A stretch of DNA of 52,399 bases from an uncultured Coriobacteriaceae bacterium (GCA_944319885.1 CALUFC010000013.1:1-52399), one strand, 5' to 3'; shown: positions 15,320 through 23,951, counted from the first letter of the stretch. Numbers and translations: made by a program. Notes: a model not told the origin generated them from the letters alone.

Positions 15320-16539
15320 TGGCCGGCCTTCGCGTGGATGAAACCAGGTGCATAGGATGCACGCGCTGCGTGCGTGCGTGCGCAACCGGCGGGATCGAGG
15401 TCAAGGACCGCCTGGCACGCCCGACCGATGCGTGCGTCTTTTGCGGTGCCTGTATCGATGCGTGTCCGGTGGATGCCATCTCCATCGAGCGCAAGGAGGC
15501 GGGCGCGGACCTGGTGGCCTATCGCGATATCTGGGTGTTTGTTCAGGCTGACGAGCACGACGACGTGCTGCCTGTTGCGTTCGAGCTGCTGGGCCGCGCC
15601 CGTGCGCTTGCAGCCCAGCGGGGATGCGCGGTTGTGGCGCTGCTGCCGCAGGGTCCCGGCAGCGCGGGCTCACACGAGCGGGAGCTCATCGCCCGCGGAG
15701 CCGATCGCGTGCTCACGGTGCATGACGAGCGCATGGTGCCGCTTGATGCCGAGGTGTGCGCCCGCTGGGTGTGCGACCTGGCACAACGGCTCAAGCCCGA
15801 GATCATCCTCTATGGCGCCACTGCCTTCGGGCGCGAGCTCGCACCCATGGTAGCGGTGCGCCTGGAGACGGGACTCACCGCCGATTGCACGCGCCTAGAG
15901 ATCGATGGAGCAACGGGGCTTTTGCAGCAGACGCGCCCTGCATTCGGCGGCAACCTTATGGCCACGATCGAGTGCCCCGCACGGCGCCCCCAGATGGCCA
16001 CGGTGCGTCCCGGTGTCTTCGCCGGTGATGCCTGTCCCCGTTCGTCCGTTTCGAGCGACGCCGCCGCCAAGGACCAGGTTGTCGAGTATCCGCTCGATGC
16101 GTCGGTGCGCTCGCGCGTGCGCGTGCTCGCAACCGAGCCCGCGCAGCAGGGCGCCTCGATTGCGCAAGCGAAGCGCCTCGTGGTTGTGGGCCGCGGCATT
16201 GGTTCGAAGAAGCAGCTGCCGCTCATGCAGCGCCTCGCCGACGCGCTCGACGCCGAGCTGGGCTGTACGCGGCCGCTCGTCGAGGCGGGCTGGCTCGAGT
16301 ATCCGCACCAGGTGGGGCAGACCGGCGTCTCGGTTGCGCCGGAGCTCCTCATAAGCATTGGCGTCTCGGGCGCCATCCAGCATCTTGCGGGCATCGGTGG
16401 CGCCAAGACCATCATCGCGATCAACGAGGACGCGCAGGCGCCCATCTTCGGCATTGCGCACTATAAGGCGGTTGGCGACGCCATCGAGATCGTGGACAAC
16501 CTTGTGCGCGAGCTCGAGGACGCAGTGGCGCGGTCGTAG
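15319..16539 (+). CDS. etfA: Electron transfer flavoprotein alpha subunit with N-terminal 2[4Fe-4S] ferredoxin domain
   Basis: 406 aa. An N-terminal 8-Fe ferredoxin domain carries Cys 11, 14, 17, 21 (CIGCTRCVRAC) and 39, 42, 45, 49 (CVFCGACIDACP). The EtfA body follows. The FAD domain shows GLTADCTRLEID, RPAFGGNLMA, GRGIGSKKQLP, PHQVGQTGVSVAP and SIGVSGAIQHLAG, then the final IAINEDAQAPIFGIA. The added ferredoxin domain is what lets LctC-type subunits dock or relay ferredoxin electrons. ATG 15319 has GGGGAGGTG upstream. A 6-bp GC hairpin (16538-16554) directly after the stop may terminate transcription against the convergent azlD. Confidence 0.92.
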   Translation: MAGLRVDETRCIGCTRCVRACATGGIEVKDRLARPTDACVFCGACIDACPVDAISIERKEAGADLVAYRDIWVFVQADEHDDVLPVAFELLGRARALAAQRGCAVVALLPQGPGSAGSHERELIARGADRVLTVHDERMVPLDAEVCARWVCDLAQRLKPEIILYGATAFGRELAPMVAVRLETGLTADCTRLEIDGATGLLQQTRPAFGGNLMATIECPARRPQMATVRPGVFAGDACPRSSVSSDAAAKDQVVEYPLDASVRSRVRVLATEPAQQGASIAQAKRLVVVGRGIGSKKQLPLMQRLADALDAELGCTRPLVEAGWLEYPHQVGQTGVSVAPELLISIGVSGAIQHLAGIGGAKTIIAINEDAQAPIFGIAHYKAVGDAIEIVDNLVRELEDAVARS

Positions 16540-16560
16540 GCGCGCTGTGCGCCTGGTCGC

Positions 16561-16884
16561 TTATGCGGCGTTGACGATGAGCATGTAGAGCACCGTCGAG
16601 AGGGCGATGGAAAGCAGCATGTTGCGCTTCCAGAGATAGGTGCCGCCCGCCACGAGGACGCCGAGCGCCTCGGGCAGCCCGTGCGTGCCCGTGAAGACGT
16701 CTACCTCGCGCAGGCAGTACACCACCAGCAGGCCAAAGACCGCGCCCGGCAGCACGCGGCCGAGGTACTGAATATAGGCTGGCGTCTGCCTGCCCGCCGG
16801 GAAAGCGATAAAGGGCAGGGCGCGCGTGAGGATCGTCGCCGCGGCGGCGACGGCGATGGTTGCGAGCATCTGCATGGTCGTCAT
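16561..16884 (-). CDS. azlD: AzlD-type branched-chain amino acid export subunit
   Basis: 107 aa, about four hydrophobic segments. LTRALPFIAFPAGRQTP, then YLGRVLPGAVFGLLVVYCL, is the AzlD signature (the 'RA.PF' motif followed by a Pro-rich helix). AzlD is the small partner of AzlC in a membrane exporter of leucine-type amino acids or analogues. Its start overlaps the azlC stop by 4 nt. Confidence 0.88.
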   Translation of the reverse strand: MTTMQMLATIAVAAAATILTRALPFIAFPAGRQTPAYIQYLGRVLPGAVFGLLVVYCLREVDVFTGTHGLPEALGVLVAGGTYLWKRNMLLSIALSTVLYMLIVNAA

Positions 16885-17621
16885 GCGTCATCACCGTCCC
16901 GTCCATCGCTCGCCGCGAGTGCGCGCTCCACGGGCGTGCGCGCGAGCGTGAGGGCGATGAGGATGAGTGCCATGGCGGGGATGATGAATCCGTCGGGGCC
17001 GAAGATTACGAGCGCGCCAACCGAGGCGAGGATACCCGCCCGGGCACCGGCATGCACGCTGTCCTTGAGCCATTGATCGAGGAAGATGACGACGAACAGC
17101 GCCGTCATGGCAAACGAGACGCCCTCGATGTGCACGGCGAGCAGCGTGCCGCATATGGCGCCCAAGGTGCAGCCGCAGATCCAATACAGCTGGTTGAACA
17201 GGCTTACGAAGAACATGAACCAGCCGCGATCGATTCCCTTCGGCGCCTCGGTGGCATAGTTGATCGAGAACGTCTCGTCGCACATGCCGAAGATGAGGTA
17301 GGCGCGCTTGCGGCCGAGCCGGCGGAAGCGGTCGAGCATGGAGATGCCATAGAACAGGTGTCGCGCATTGATAACGAACACCGTGATGAACGTCTGAACG
17401 GGATTGAACGGTGCTACGAGCATAGATGCCACCACGAACTCGGCCGAGCCCGCGAAGATGCAGATAGCCATAAGCGGGGGCACCCACCAGGGAAGCCCAA
17501 GCGAGCCCGCGTAGATGCCGCAGGTGATACCAAGAAAGATAAAGCCCGCCAGGATGGGGATGGTGGGTGGGAATGCTGCCTTCGCAGCTGCTGCAAGACA
17601 CCTCCGGGGTGGGTGCGTCAT
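16881..17621 (-). CDS. azlC: AzlC-type branched-chain amino acid exporter subunit
   Basis: 246 aa from the ATG at 17621; in-frame ATGs at 17648 and 17675 give slightly longer forms, and none has a strong ribosome site. PILAGFIFLGITCGIYAGSLG is the conserved first helix and its glycine-rich turn. FAGSAEFVVASML and NARHLFYGISML are the AzlC/YgaZ signatures. About six to seven membrane segments. With AzlD it forms a two-component exporter for branched-chain amino acids. A liv importer lies 18 kb away, so both directions of transport are encoded in the window. Confidence 0.88.
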   Translation of the reverse strand: MTHPPRRCLAAAAKAAFPPTIPILAGFIFLGITCGIYAGSLGLPWWVPPLMAICIFAGSAEFVVASMLVAPFNPVQTFITVFVINARHLFYGISMLDRFRRLGRKRAYLIFGMCDETFSINYATEAPKGIDRGWFMFFVSLFNQLYWICGCTLGAICGTLLAVHIEGVSFAMTALFVVIFLDQWLKDSVHAGARAGILASVGALVIFGPDGFIIPAMALILIALTLARTPVERALAASDGRDGDDA

Positions 17622-17730
17622 AGGTTGTCCAATCTGATATGAGGGCATGGCGGTGCCGGGTGATGCATACCGCACATGCTGTTGCGTCGCGATCGTTCGT
17701 CTTATGGTACTGGCCTCATACCGGGATTTC

Positions 17731-17847
17731 TACCGTTTACCGCCGCAGCGCTACCGTTTACGGTCTATGACCGATTTTGAACGTTTATGACCGTGCGTGG
17801 TGTTATAGTTCGCACCGTGAACGTTTTAGAATGAATCTGAACGGTTC
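17731..17847. promoter_or_regulatory. Repeat-rich control region between azlC and fruR
   Basis: TACCGTTTAC occurs at 17731-17740 and 17752-17761 (21-bp spacing). TATGACCG occurs at 17766-17773 and 17786-17793 (20 bp). TGAACG-starting decamers lie at 17778, 17818 and 17838 (40 and 20 bp). A possible -10, TATAGT, is at 17804-17809. The ~20-bp phasing puts repeats on one DNA face, as expected for a multi-site repressor. The DeoR-type FruR downstream is the likely ligand, by inference. Confidence 0.45.
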
Positions 17848-17909
17848 TGATTGATTCTATGGCGATTTCAGGAGAGCCGGGTCTCGAGATGCGTGGAAGG
17901 GGAGCGAAC

Positions 17910-18656
17910 ATGTTGGCAGAAGATCGTTTGAGCAGGATCGTCGACACGGTGAACGAACGCGGTTCGGCAACAGCGGTTGAGCTTATGGAGCTCCTCGACG
18001 CTTCGGAATCCACGATTCGGCGCGATTTGACGCGCTTGGCGCGCGAGGGGCGCATCGTGAAGGTTCATGGCGGCGCAACGGCGGTGCGGAGGACCGTCGT
18101 GCTTGCCGATCAGCCGGTGGGCGAGAAGCATGGCGTCCATATCGAGGAGAAACGCGCCATCGGCCGCTTTGCCGCGGCGCTGATTGGCCCGGATGACTTC
18201 GTCTACATCGACGCCGGCTCAACAACCGAGTGCCTCGTCGATGCCATCACCGAGACGCGCGCCACCTATGTCACCAACTCCATCGCGAACGCGCATGCGC
18301 TGCTCATGAAGGGTTGCCGTGTGTTCGTGCCCGCCGGTGAGCTCAAGCCCATCACCGAGGCCCTTGTGGGCGAGCAGACGGTTATGACGCTCAATCGCTA
18401 CCGCTTCACGCTTGGGTTTTTTGGAACAAACGGCGCCACGCCCGATGCGGGTTTCACCACGCCCGAGATCGGCGAGGCCCTGGTGAAGGAAACCGCACTC
18501 AAGCAGACGCTCAAGCCGTATGTGCTGTGCGACGCGAGCAAGTTCACCAGGGTGTCGCCGGTGGCGTTTGCCGCATTCGACGACGCCGCCGTTATCACCG
18601 ATGCCGTGCCGTCCGATCTGACGGACTATGCGAACGTCATCGTCGCATCCGCATAG
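17910..18656 (+). CDS. fruR: DeoR-family regulator of the fructose operon
   Basis: 248 aa from the ATG at 17910 (GGGGAG 7 nt upstream; in-frame starts at 17859 and 17889 lack a better site). The N-terminal HTH reads MLAEDRLSRIVDTVNERG, then ASESTIRRDLTRLAREGRIV, the DeoR signature helix. The C-terminal sugar-phosphate sensor (DeoRC) carries DDFVYIDAGSTTECLVDAI and GFFGTNGATPDAGFTTPEI. Members next to fruK and fruA usually respond to fructose 1-phosphate and repress the operon. The gene is first in fruR-fruK-fruA, 60 bp before fruK. Confidence 0.88.
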   Translation: MLAEDRLSRIVDTVNERGSATAVELMELLDASESTIRRDLTRLAREGRIVKVHGGATAVRRTVVLADQPVGEKHGVHIEEKRAIGRFAAALIGPDDFVYIDAGSTTECLVDAITETRATYVTNSIANAHALLMKGCRVFVPAGELKPITEALVGEQTVMTLNRYRFTLGFFGTNGATPDAGFTTPEIGEALVKETALKQTLKPYVLCDASKFTRVSPVAFAAFDDAAVITDAVPSDLTDYANVIVASA

Positions 18657-18716
18657 CCTCGACGGCCGGCACAGCAAGGATATGGTCCCATTTGTCATGC
18701 AAGAGAGGAATGCCGC

Positions 18717-19622
18717 ATGATCTGCACCGTTACATTCAACCCGAGCCTCGATTACATCATCCACACCGACGGCCTCACGCTTGGCGCCGTCAATCGGGCG
18801 ACGTTCGAGAACATCATGGCGGGCGGCAAGGGCATCAACGTCTCGATCGTGCTCAAGAACCTGGGGCATGATAGCCGCGCCCTGGGGTTCGTGGCGGGCT
18901 TTACCGGTAACGAGATCGCGCGCCGCCTCGATGCGCTTGGCGTGACGTGCGATTTCATTCGCGTCGAGGAGGGCATGAGCCGCATCAACGTGAAGATCAG
19001 CTCGCCCGAGGAAACCGAGATCAACGGGATTGGCCCTGCAATCGAGCAGCATCATATCGACGCGCTCTACACGCGCCTCGACGCGCTCGGCGCGGATGAC
19101 ACGCTCATCATCTCGGGTAGCGTCCCCTCAATGCTTCCGGGCGACATCTACGAGCGCATCATGGCCCGCCTCGAGGGGCGCGGCGTGCGCGTCGTGGTCG
19201 ATGCCACGCGCGATCTTTTGATGAACGTGCTGCCGTACCATCCGTTCCTCATCAAACCCAACAACCATGAGCTTGGCGAGATCTTCGGTGTCGAGCTCGC
19301 CGCACGCGAGGAGGTCGTGCCGTACGCGCGCAAGCTTCAGGAGCGCGGGGCCCGCAACGTGCTCGTTTCGATGGCGGGCGAGGGTGCGGTGCTCGTTGCC
19401 GAGGACGGGACGGTGTGCATGCGCCCGTCGCCGCGCGGTACGGTGGTGAACTCCGTGGGTGCCGGCGATTCCATGGTCGCCGGATTCATCGCCGGTTACG
19501 AGGAGACCGGCGATGTTGCCCAGGCGTTCAAGATGGGGCTCTGCACGGGTTCTGCCAGCGCCTTCCATATGGGTCTTGCCACGCGCGACCAGGTGGAAGA
19601 GCTGTTTGCCCAGCTGGGCTGA
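18717..19622 (+). CDS. fruK: 1-phosphofructokinase
   Basis: 301 aa PfkB-family kinase converting fructose 1-phosphate to fructose 1,6-bisphosphate. It starts MICTVTFNPSLDYIIH, typical of FruK/LacC. The substrate site is GGKGINVSIVLKNLG. The anion hole and catalytic Asp are in VNSVGAGDSMVAGFIAGY (D251). Length is normal. The 95 bp before fruA contain only its ribosome site. The genomic partner fruA (PTS IIABC) makes fructose 1-phosphate, so FruK is preferred over tagatose-6-phosphate kinase. The product feeds the class II aldolase encoded at 49.4 kb. Confidence 0.93.
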   Translation: MICTVTFNPSLDYIIHTDGLTLGAVNRATFENIMAGGKGINVSIVLKNLGHDSRALGFVAGFTGNEIARRLDALGVTCDFIRVEEGMSRINVKISSPEETEINGIGPAIEQHHIDALYTRLDALGADDTLIISGSVPSMLPGDIYERIMARLEGRGVRVVVDATRDLLMNVLPYHPFLIKPNNHELGEIFGVELAAREEVVPYARKLQERGARNVLVSMAGEGAVLVAEDGTVCMRPSPRGTVVNSVGAGDSMVAGFIAGYEETGDVAQAFKMGLCTGSASAFHMGLATRDQVEELFAQLG

Positions 19623-19717
19623 CGCGCGCGTCCGCAATACATCATCCAGGGCACCGATTGTTCGGGTGCGTTTACCTTGGTTATTCATCCGGCATCTGCC
19701 GGGGAAAGGAGTTTGCT

Positions 19718-21712
19718 GTGAAAATAACCGGATTGCTCAAGGCGGAAGGGGTGAGGCTCGGCGTTTCTGCCATGACGCAGGCGGAAGCGATCGATGCGCT
19801 CGTCGATTTGCAGGTGGGCATTGGAGCGGTTGCCGACCGCGCGCGGTATCGCGATGCCGTGCTGGCGCGCGAGGCTGAGTTTTCCACGGCGGTAGGCGAG
19901 GGCGTGGCGATTCCGCATGCCAAGACCGATGCCGTGAAGGAGCCGGGCCTCGTGGCGATCACCGTGCCCGGCGGCGTGGATTGGAAGGCGCCCGATGGCA
20001 AGCCGTCCGATCTGATCTTCCTCATCGCGGCGCCCGCTACCGAGGCAAACGTGCACCTCGAGGTGCTCGCGAAGCTCTCGGCGCTGCTCATGCACGAGGA
20101 GTTCCCGGCGGCGCTTCGTGCCGCGAAGACCGTGGACGAGTTCCTCGCTGCGATCGACGCAGCCGAGGAGGCCTATGATGCCGAGCAGGCCGCCAAGACT
20201 GCGGCGAAGGCGGCTCCTGTAGCGGCGACGGCAAAGGATAGCGGCATGCCGCAGGTCCTCGCCATCACCGCGTGCCCCACGGGTATCGCCCACACCTACA
20301 TGGCTGCCGAGAACCTCGAGAAGGTGGCGAACGAGATGGGCGTGACCATCAAGGTCGAAACCCAGGGCTCCGTGGGCACCAAGAACGCGCTCACCGCCGA
20401 CGAGATCGCGGCGTGCAAGGGCATCATCATCGCGGCGGACAAGGGCATCGAGCTCGGTCGCTTCGATGGCAAGCCGCTCTACTCGACGAACGTCTCCGCC
20501 GGCATCAACGACGCCGAGCGCCTCATCAGCATCATCATGAACGGCGAGGCCCCGATCTGCCACGCGACTGGCGGCGCCGCCGCACCGGCAGCAGACGGTG
20601 CAACCGAGAGCTTCGGCTCGTCGCTCTACAAGCACCTCATGAACGGCGTGAGCCATATGCTGCCGTTCGTCGTGGGCGGCGGCATCCTCATGGCCATCTC
20701 GTTCCTCGTCGATCAAGCGGGCATGGGCACGAGCGCCTACGGTAGCTCAACGCCGCTTGCTGCGTTCTTCAATCTCGTGGGCAACCAGGCATTCAACTTC
20801 ATGATGCCGATCCTTGCCGGGTACATCTCCATGTCCATTGCCGATCGTCCTGGCTTGGCCCCCGGTTTCGTGGGCGGCTGGATCGCGAAGCAGGGCTATA
20901 CGCTGGGATACCTCGCTACGGCCATGGATGCCGAGGCACAGGGCGCGCTCATCTCGGGTGGCTTCATCGCTGCGCTGTTTGCTGGTTTCGCTGCCGGCTA
21001 TATCACGCTGGTGCTCGAGAAGGCGTGCGACAACCTGCCCGACTCGCTCGAGGGCATCAAGCCGGTGCTGCTCTATCCGCTGCTCTCGGTGTTCGCCATC
21101 GGATTTGTGATGCTCGCACTGAATCCTATCTTCGGTGCCATTAACTCTTGGCTTTCTGCAGCGCTCAACGGTATGGGCACCGGCAATCTCGTGCTACTCG
21201 GTGCTGTTGTGGGCGGCATGATGTCGGTGGATATGGGTGGCCCCTTCAACAAGGCTGCATATGTCTTCGGTACCGCTATGCTCGCTGAAGGTTCTGAGAC
21301 CGGCCAGATCATCATGGCATCAGTCATGGTGGGCGGCATGGTTCCGCCGATCGCTGTGGCGCTTTCGACCACGTTCTTCAAGAATCGTTGGACTGAGGCG
21401 GATCGCAAGGCCGGTGTGGTGAACTACATCATGGGCCTGTCGTTTATCAGCGAGGGCGCCATCCCGTATGCCGCCGCCGATCCCGGTCGCGTGCTGCCGT
21501 CTTGCATCATCGGCTCGGCTATCGCTGGCGCCATCTCGGCGGGCTTTGGCTGCACGAGCCCCGCACCTCATGGTGGTGCCTGGGTGATCGCGGTCATCGG
21601 AAACCCGGTCATGTACCTCGTGGCGCTTGTCGCAGGCTCTGTGATCGCTGCAGTCATCCTGTCCTTCCTGAAGAAGCCTCTTTCTGCTCAGGAGGCCGGA
21701 CTCGCAAAGTAG
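19718..21712 (+). CDS. fruA: PTS fructose transporter subunit IIABC
   Basis: 664 aa from the GTG at 19718, chosen for GGGGAAAGGAG upstream. The frame continues open to 19415, but that part lies within fruK. Domains in order are IIA (His67 in EGVAIPHAKTD), an Ala-rich linker (~155-175), IIB (Cys186 in AITACPTGIAHTYMAAENLE) and IIC (~300-660, many membrane helices, with FVVGGGILMAISFL and MGGPFNKAAYVFG). It imports fructose and phosphorylates it at C1 with phosphate from HPr. Last gene of fruR-fruK-fruA; a strong hairpin follows at 21735. Confidence 0.95.
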   Translation: MKITGLLKAEGVRLGVSAMTQAEAIDALVDLQVGIGAVADRARYRDAVLAREAEFSTAVGEGVAIPHAKTDAVKEPGLVAITVPGGVDWKAPDGKPSDLIFLIAAPATEANVHLEVLAKLSALLMHEEFPAALRAAKTVDEFLAAIDAAEEAYDAEQAAKTAAKAAPVAATAKDSGMPQVLAITACPTGIAHTYMAAENLEKVANEMGVTIKVETQGSVGTKNALTADEIAACKGIIIAADKGIELGRFDGKPLYSTNVSAGINDAERLISIIMNGEAPICHATGGAAAPAADGATESFGSSLYKHLMNGVSHMLPFVVGGGILMAISFLVDQAGMGTSAYGSSTPLAAFFNLVGNQAFNFMMPILAGYISMSIADRPGLAPGFVGGWIAKQGYTLGYLATAMDAEAQGALISGGFIAALFAGFAAGYITLVLEKACDNLPDSLEGIKPVLLYPLLSVFAIGFVMLALNPIFGAINSWLSAALNGMGTGNLVLLGAVVGGMMSVDMGGPFNKAAYVFGTAMLAEGSETGQIIMASVMVGGMVPPIAVALSTTFFKNRWTEADRKAGVVNYIMGLSFISEGAIPYAAADPGRVLPSCIIGSAIAGAISAGFGCTSPAPHGGAWVIAVIGNPVMYLVALVAGSVIAAVILSFLKKPLSAQEAGLAK

Positions 21713-21734
21713 TTCCATATCCTCATCGTCGTTT

Positions 21735-21780
21735 CATGCCGCCCGCGCACCATATTGGCTGCGCGGGCGGCATGCTTTTA
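21735..21780 (+). terminator. Terminator hairpin after fruA
   Basis: A perfect 15-bp stem, CATGCCGCCCGCGCA (21735-21749) against 21760-21774, has a 10-nt loop and is followed by CTTTTA. It lies 22 nt past the fruA stop. Confidence 0.8.
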
Positions 21781-21900
21781 CAGATTTCAGGGTGTATGCA
21801 TTAATTTGGCCATAATAAAGGGTTTTATACAAGCGTATCTTGCATTGATTTCTAGCAGTACCTGTCCGCTGGTCAAAAGGCGAGGGGTATGGGTTGGGGA

Positions 21901-22044
21901 AGCGTGACAAAACGCTCAGAAACTCCATTATGCATTTCAGAGAGTTAATCATGCATGTTTTTGACTGAGATTTGTGTGCAAGGAGTGCCTTGCACGCTCG
22001 CGGAGAGGCCCTATACATTCCTTATGGAATGTATAGGGCTTTTT
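21901..22044 (+). ncRNA. Candidate small RNA ending in a strong intrinsic terminator
   Basis: No coding frame is credible here. Three hairpins follow on the plus strand: AGCGT/ACGCT (21901-21916), GTGCAAGG-AGTG-CCTTGCAC (21976-21995) and a perfect 14-bp stem GCCCTATACATTCC (22008-22021) closed by TTAT, ending in TTTTT (22040-22044). A terminator ~300 nt past the fruA terminator with no gene in between suggests a separate short transcript. No promoter is certain and no Rfam family is recognised. Confidence 0.33.
22008..22044 (+). terminator. Intrinsic terminator, 14-bp stem and T-tract
   Basis: GCCCTATACATTCC pairs perfectly with 22026-22039 across a TTAT loop, and five T residues follow. It has a textbook form, unlike most terminators in this window, which lack T-runs. 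No gene precedes it on the plus strand. Confidence 0.75.
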
Positions 22045-22048
22045 GCTA

Positions 22049-22131
22049 CCCATAACCCTCGTCTCGTGACCACAAGACGCCCACGCTGCGTTCATCTCGC
22101 CCATAGGTCCCGTTTCGTGACCACAAGACGC
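22049..22131. repeat. Two 32-bp imperfect direct repeats, 51-bp period
   Basis: Copy 1 is 22049-22080 and copy 2 is 22100-22131. Both begin CCCATA and end TCGTGACCACAAGACGC, with five mismatches between the blocks. The 19-bp spacer is unique. The repeats directly follow the terminator and lie in a 636-bp gene-free stretch. This is not a CRISPR: there are two copies only, the repeats are imperfect and the spacer is short. Confidence 0.55.
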
Positions 22132-22255
22132 TGCATCAGAGTGTGTGAGGTTCTGACAAAGGGTCACAATCCCGCCTTGCCCCTGGGCTGGCGCCGCATG
22201 CCCTCTCATGCGGCTCGCTGAGAGACACGAGCGCTGTGCGCGGCGAGCGCGCCCG

Positions 22256-22261
22256 TATAAT
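22256..22261 (+). promoter_or_regulatory. Probable -10 element for the hydrogenase gene
   Basis: A perfect TATAAT lies 88 bp before the hydrogenase ATG. No good -35 is seen at 16-18 bp upstream (GCTGTG region). The rest of 22132-22349 holds only the gene's ribosome site. Confidence 0.4.
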
Positions 22262-22349
22262 GCAGGTATGCGCAATCATCGCCCATGTGAACGTGCGCGT
22301 TCCGGGGCACAGGCTCGTCGCGCTCCGGCGCGGCAGAAGGGGAGGAGCC

Positions 22350-23951
22350 ATGGCTGATTCGATGCGCGGTGTCTACACCAGTTTGGCCAAGATTCGCCGT
22401 ACTGTGTTTCGCGAGGTCGCGCGCGTGGCGTACGAGGACAGCGACGGCGTCTACGACGAGCTCGACGACCTTCCCTACGAGATCATCTCGGGCGATGTCG
22501 CCACGTATCGCGAGAGCGTGTTTCTCGAGCGCGCTATCGTGGGCGAGCGCATTCGTCTGGCGATGGGTTTGCCGATGCAGGGTGCCGACCGACCGGCAAA
22601 GATCTCCGAAGGCACCGAGCAGGCGGCCAAGCCAGAGACCTATTACGAGCCGCCGCTCATCAACATCATCAACTTCGCCTGCAACGCGTGCGCCGAGGAA
22701 TCCTATGTGGTCTCGAACCTCTGCCAGGGATGCCTAGCGCATCCGTGCCGTGAGGTCTGTCCCAAAGGCGCCATCACGTTCGTGGACAAAAAGGCCTTTA
22801 TCGATCAGGAGAAATGCATCAAATGCGGGCGCTGCATGCAGGTGTGCCCCTATACCGCGATCGTGCATCGCGAGCGGCCGTGTGCGGCAGCATGCGGCAT
22901 GCATGCCATCGGATCGGATGAGCAAGGCCGCGCTGTGATCGATTACGACAAATGCGTGAGCTGCGGACAGTGCTTAGTGAGCTGCCCTTTCGGCGCGATT
23001 GCCGATAAAAGCCAGATCTTCCAGGTGATCCAGGCCATCCGTGCGGGCGAGGAGGTCATCGCCGCCGTGGCGCCGGCGTTTGTGGGACAGTTTGGCGGCC
23101 GGGGCAACGTGGACAAGCTGCGCGAGGCATTCAAGCTGTTGGGCTTCTCGGGCGTGGAGGAGGTGGCCGTGGGGGCGGACCTCTGCGCCGTGCAGGAGGC
23201 CGGCATGTTCTTGGACGAGGTGCCCGAGAAGATTCCCTTTATGGCCACAAGCTGCTGCCCTGCCTGGACGGTTATGGCAAAAATGGAGTTTCCCGAGCAG
23301 GCTGAGTGCGTCTCGATGGCGCTCACGCCCATGGTGCTCACGGCGCGGCTGATTCGCGAGCATCATCCCAAGGCAAAGATCGTGTTCGTGGGCCCGTGCT
23401 CGGCGAAGAAGCTCGAGGCGCAGCGCAAGAGCATCAAAAGCGAAGTCGACTTCGTGCTCACCTTCGAGGAGATGGCGGGCATGATGGACGCCAAGGGCAT
23501 CGAGTACACCAAGCTCAAGGGCGACGGCTCGACCGATTTCGACGTCGCGAGCCAAGACGGCCGCGGATTCGCGGTGGCCGGCGGCGTTGCCAAGGCCGTG
23601 GTCGACGCCATCCACAAGGAACATCCCGATGTCGAGGTGAAGGTTGAGGCTGCTGAAGGGCTCGAGAACTGCCGCAAGATGATGAAGCAGGCTGCCAAGG
23701 GCAAGTTCAACGGTTACCTGCTCGAGGGCATGGCGTGTCCCGGCGGGTGCGTGGCGGGCGCCGGCACCATCCAGGCGGTCTCTAAATCCGCGGCGCAGGT
23801 GCGGGCCTATGCCAAGAAATCCCCGCATAAGCTGGCGACCGACAACATGTACAAGAGCTATATCACGGTGCTCGAGCGCGCGGCGGACAACGCTCGCCAG
23901 GAGGATGCGGTCGAGGAGACCTTCGAGGCGCAGCATCCAATCGAGTCGTAG
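22350..23951 (+). CDS. [FeFe] hydrogenase, group-B-like, monomeric with ferredoxin-type clusters
   Basis: 533 aa from the ATG at 22350 (GGGGAGGAG site). Iron-sulfur motifs come first: CQGCLAHPCREVC, then CIKCGRCMQVCP, then CVSCGQCLVSCP, i.e. three or more [4Fe-4S] clusters. The H-cluster domain has all three signatures: TSCCPAW (~300), VGPCSAKK (Cys ~350) and EGMACPGGCVAGAG (~459). The double Cys in TSCCP, needed for proton transfer, is kept, which argues for a catalytic enzyme rather than a sensor. Layout and motifs fit the poorly studied group B of gut anaerobes. It would evolve H2 from, or take it up into, ferredoxin. No maturases (HydEFG) or NADH subunits are nearby. Confidence 0.88.
   Translation: MADSMRGVYTSLAKIRRTVFREVARVAYEDSDGVYDELDDLPYEIISGDVATYRESVFLERAIVGERIRLAMGLPMQGADRPAKISEGTEQAAKPETYYEPPLINIINFACNACAEESYVVSNLCQGCLAHPCREVCPKGAITFVDKKAFIDQEKCIKCGRCMQVCPYTAIVHRERPCAAACGMHAIGSDEQGRAVIDYDKCVSCGQCLVSCPFGAIADKSQIFQVIQAIRAGEEVIAAVAPAFVGQFGGRGNVDKLREAFKLLGFSGVEEVAVGADLCAVQEAGMFLDEVPEKIPFMATSCCPAWTVMAKMEFPEQAECVSMALTPMVLTARLIREHHPKAKIVFVGPCSAKKLEAQRKSIKSEVDFVLTFEEMAGMMDAKGIEYTKLKGDGSTDFDVASQDGRGFAVAGGVAKAVVDAIHKEHPDVEVKVEAAEGLENCRKMMKQAAKGKFNGYLLEGMACPGGCVAGAGTIQAVSKSAAQVRAYAKKSPHKLATDNMYKSYITVLERAADNARQEDAVEETFEAQHPIES

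Noticed and set aside
22049-22131. Possible CRISPR array
   Set aside because: Only two copies with five mismatches, a 19-bp spacer and no cas genes.
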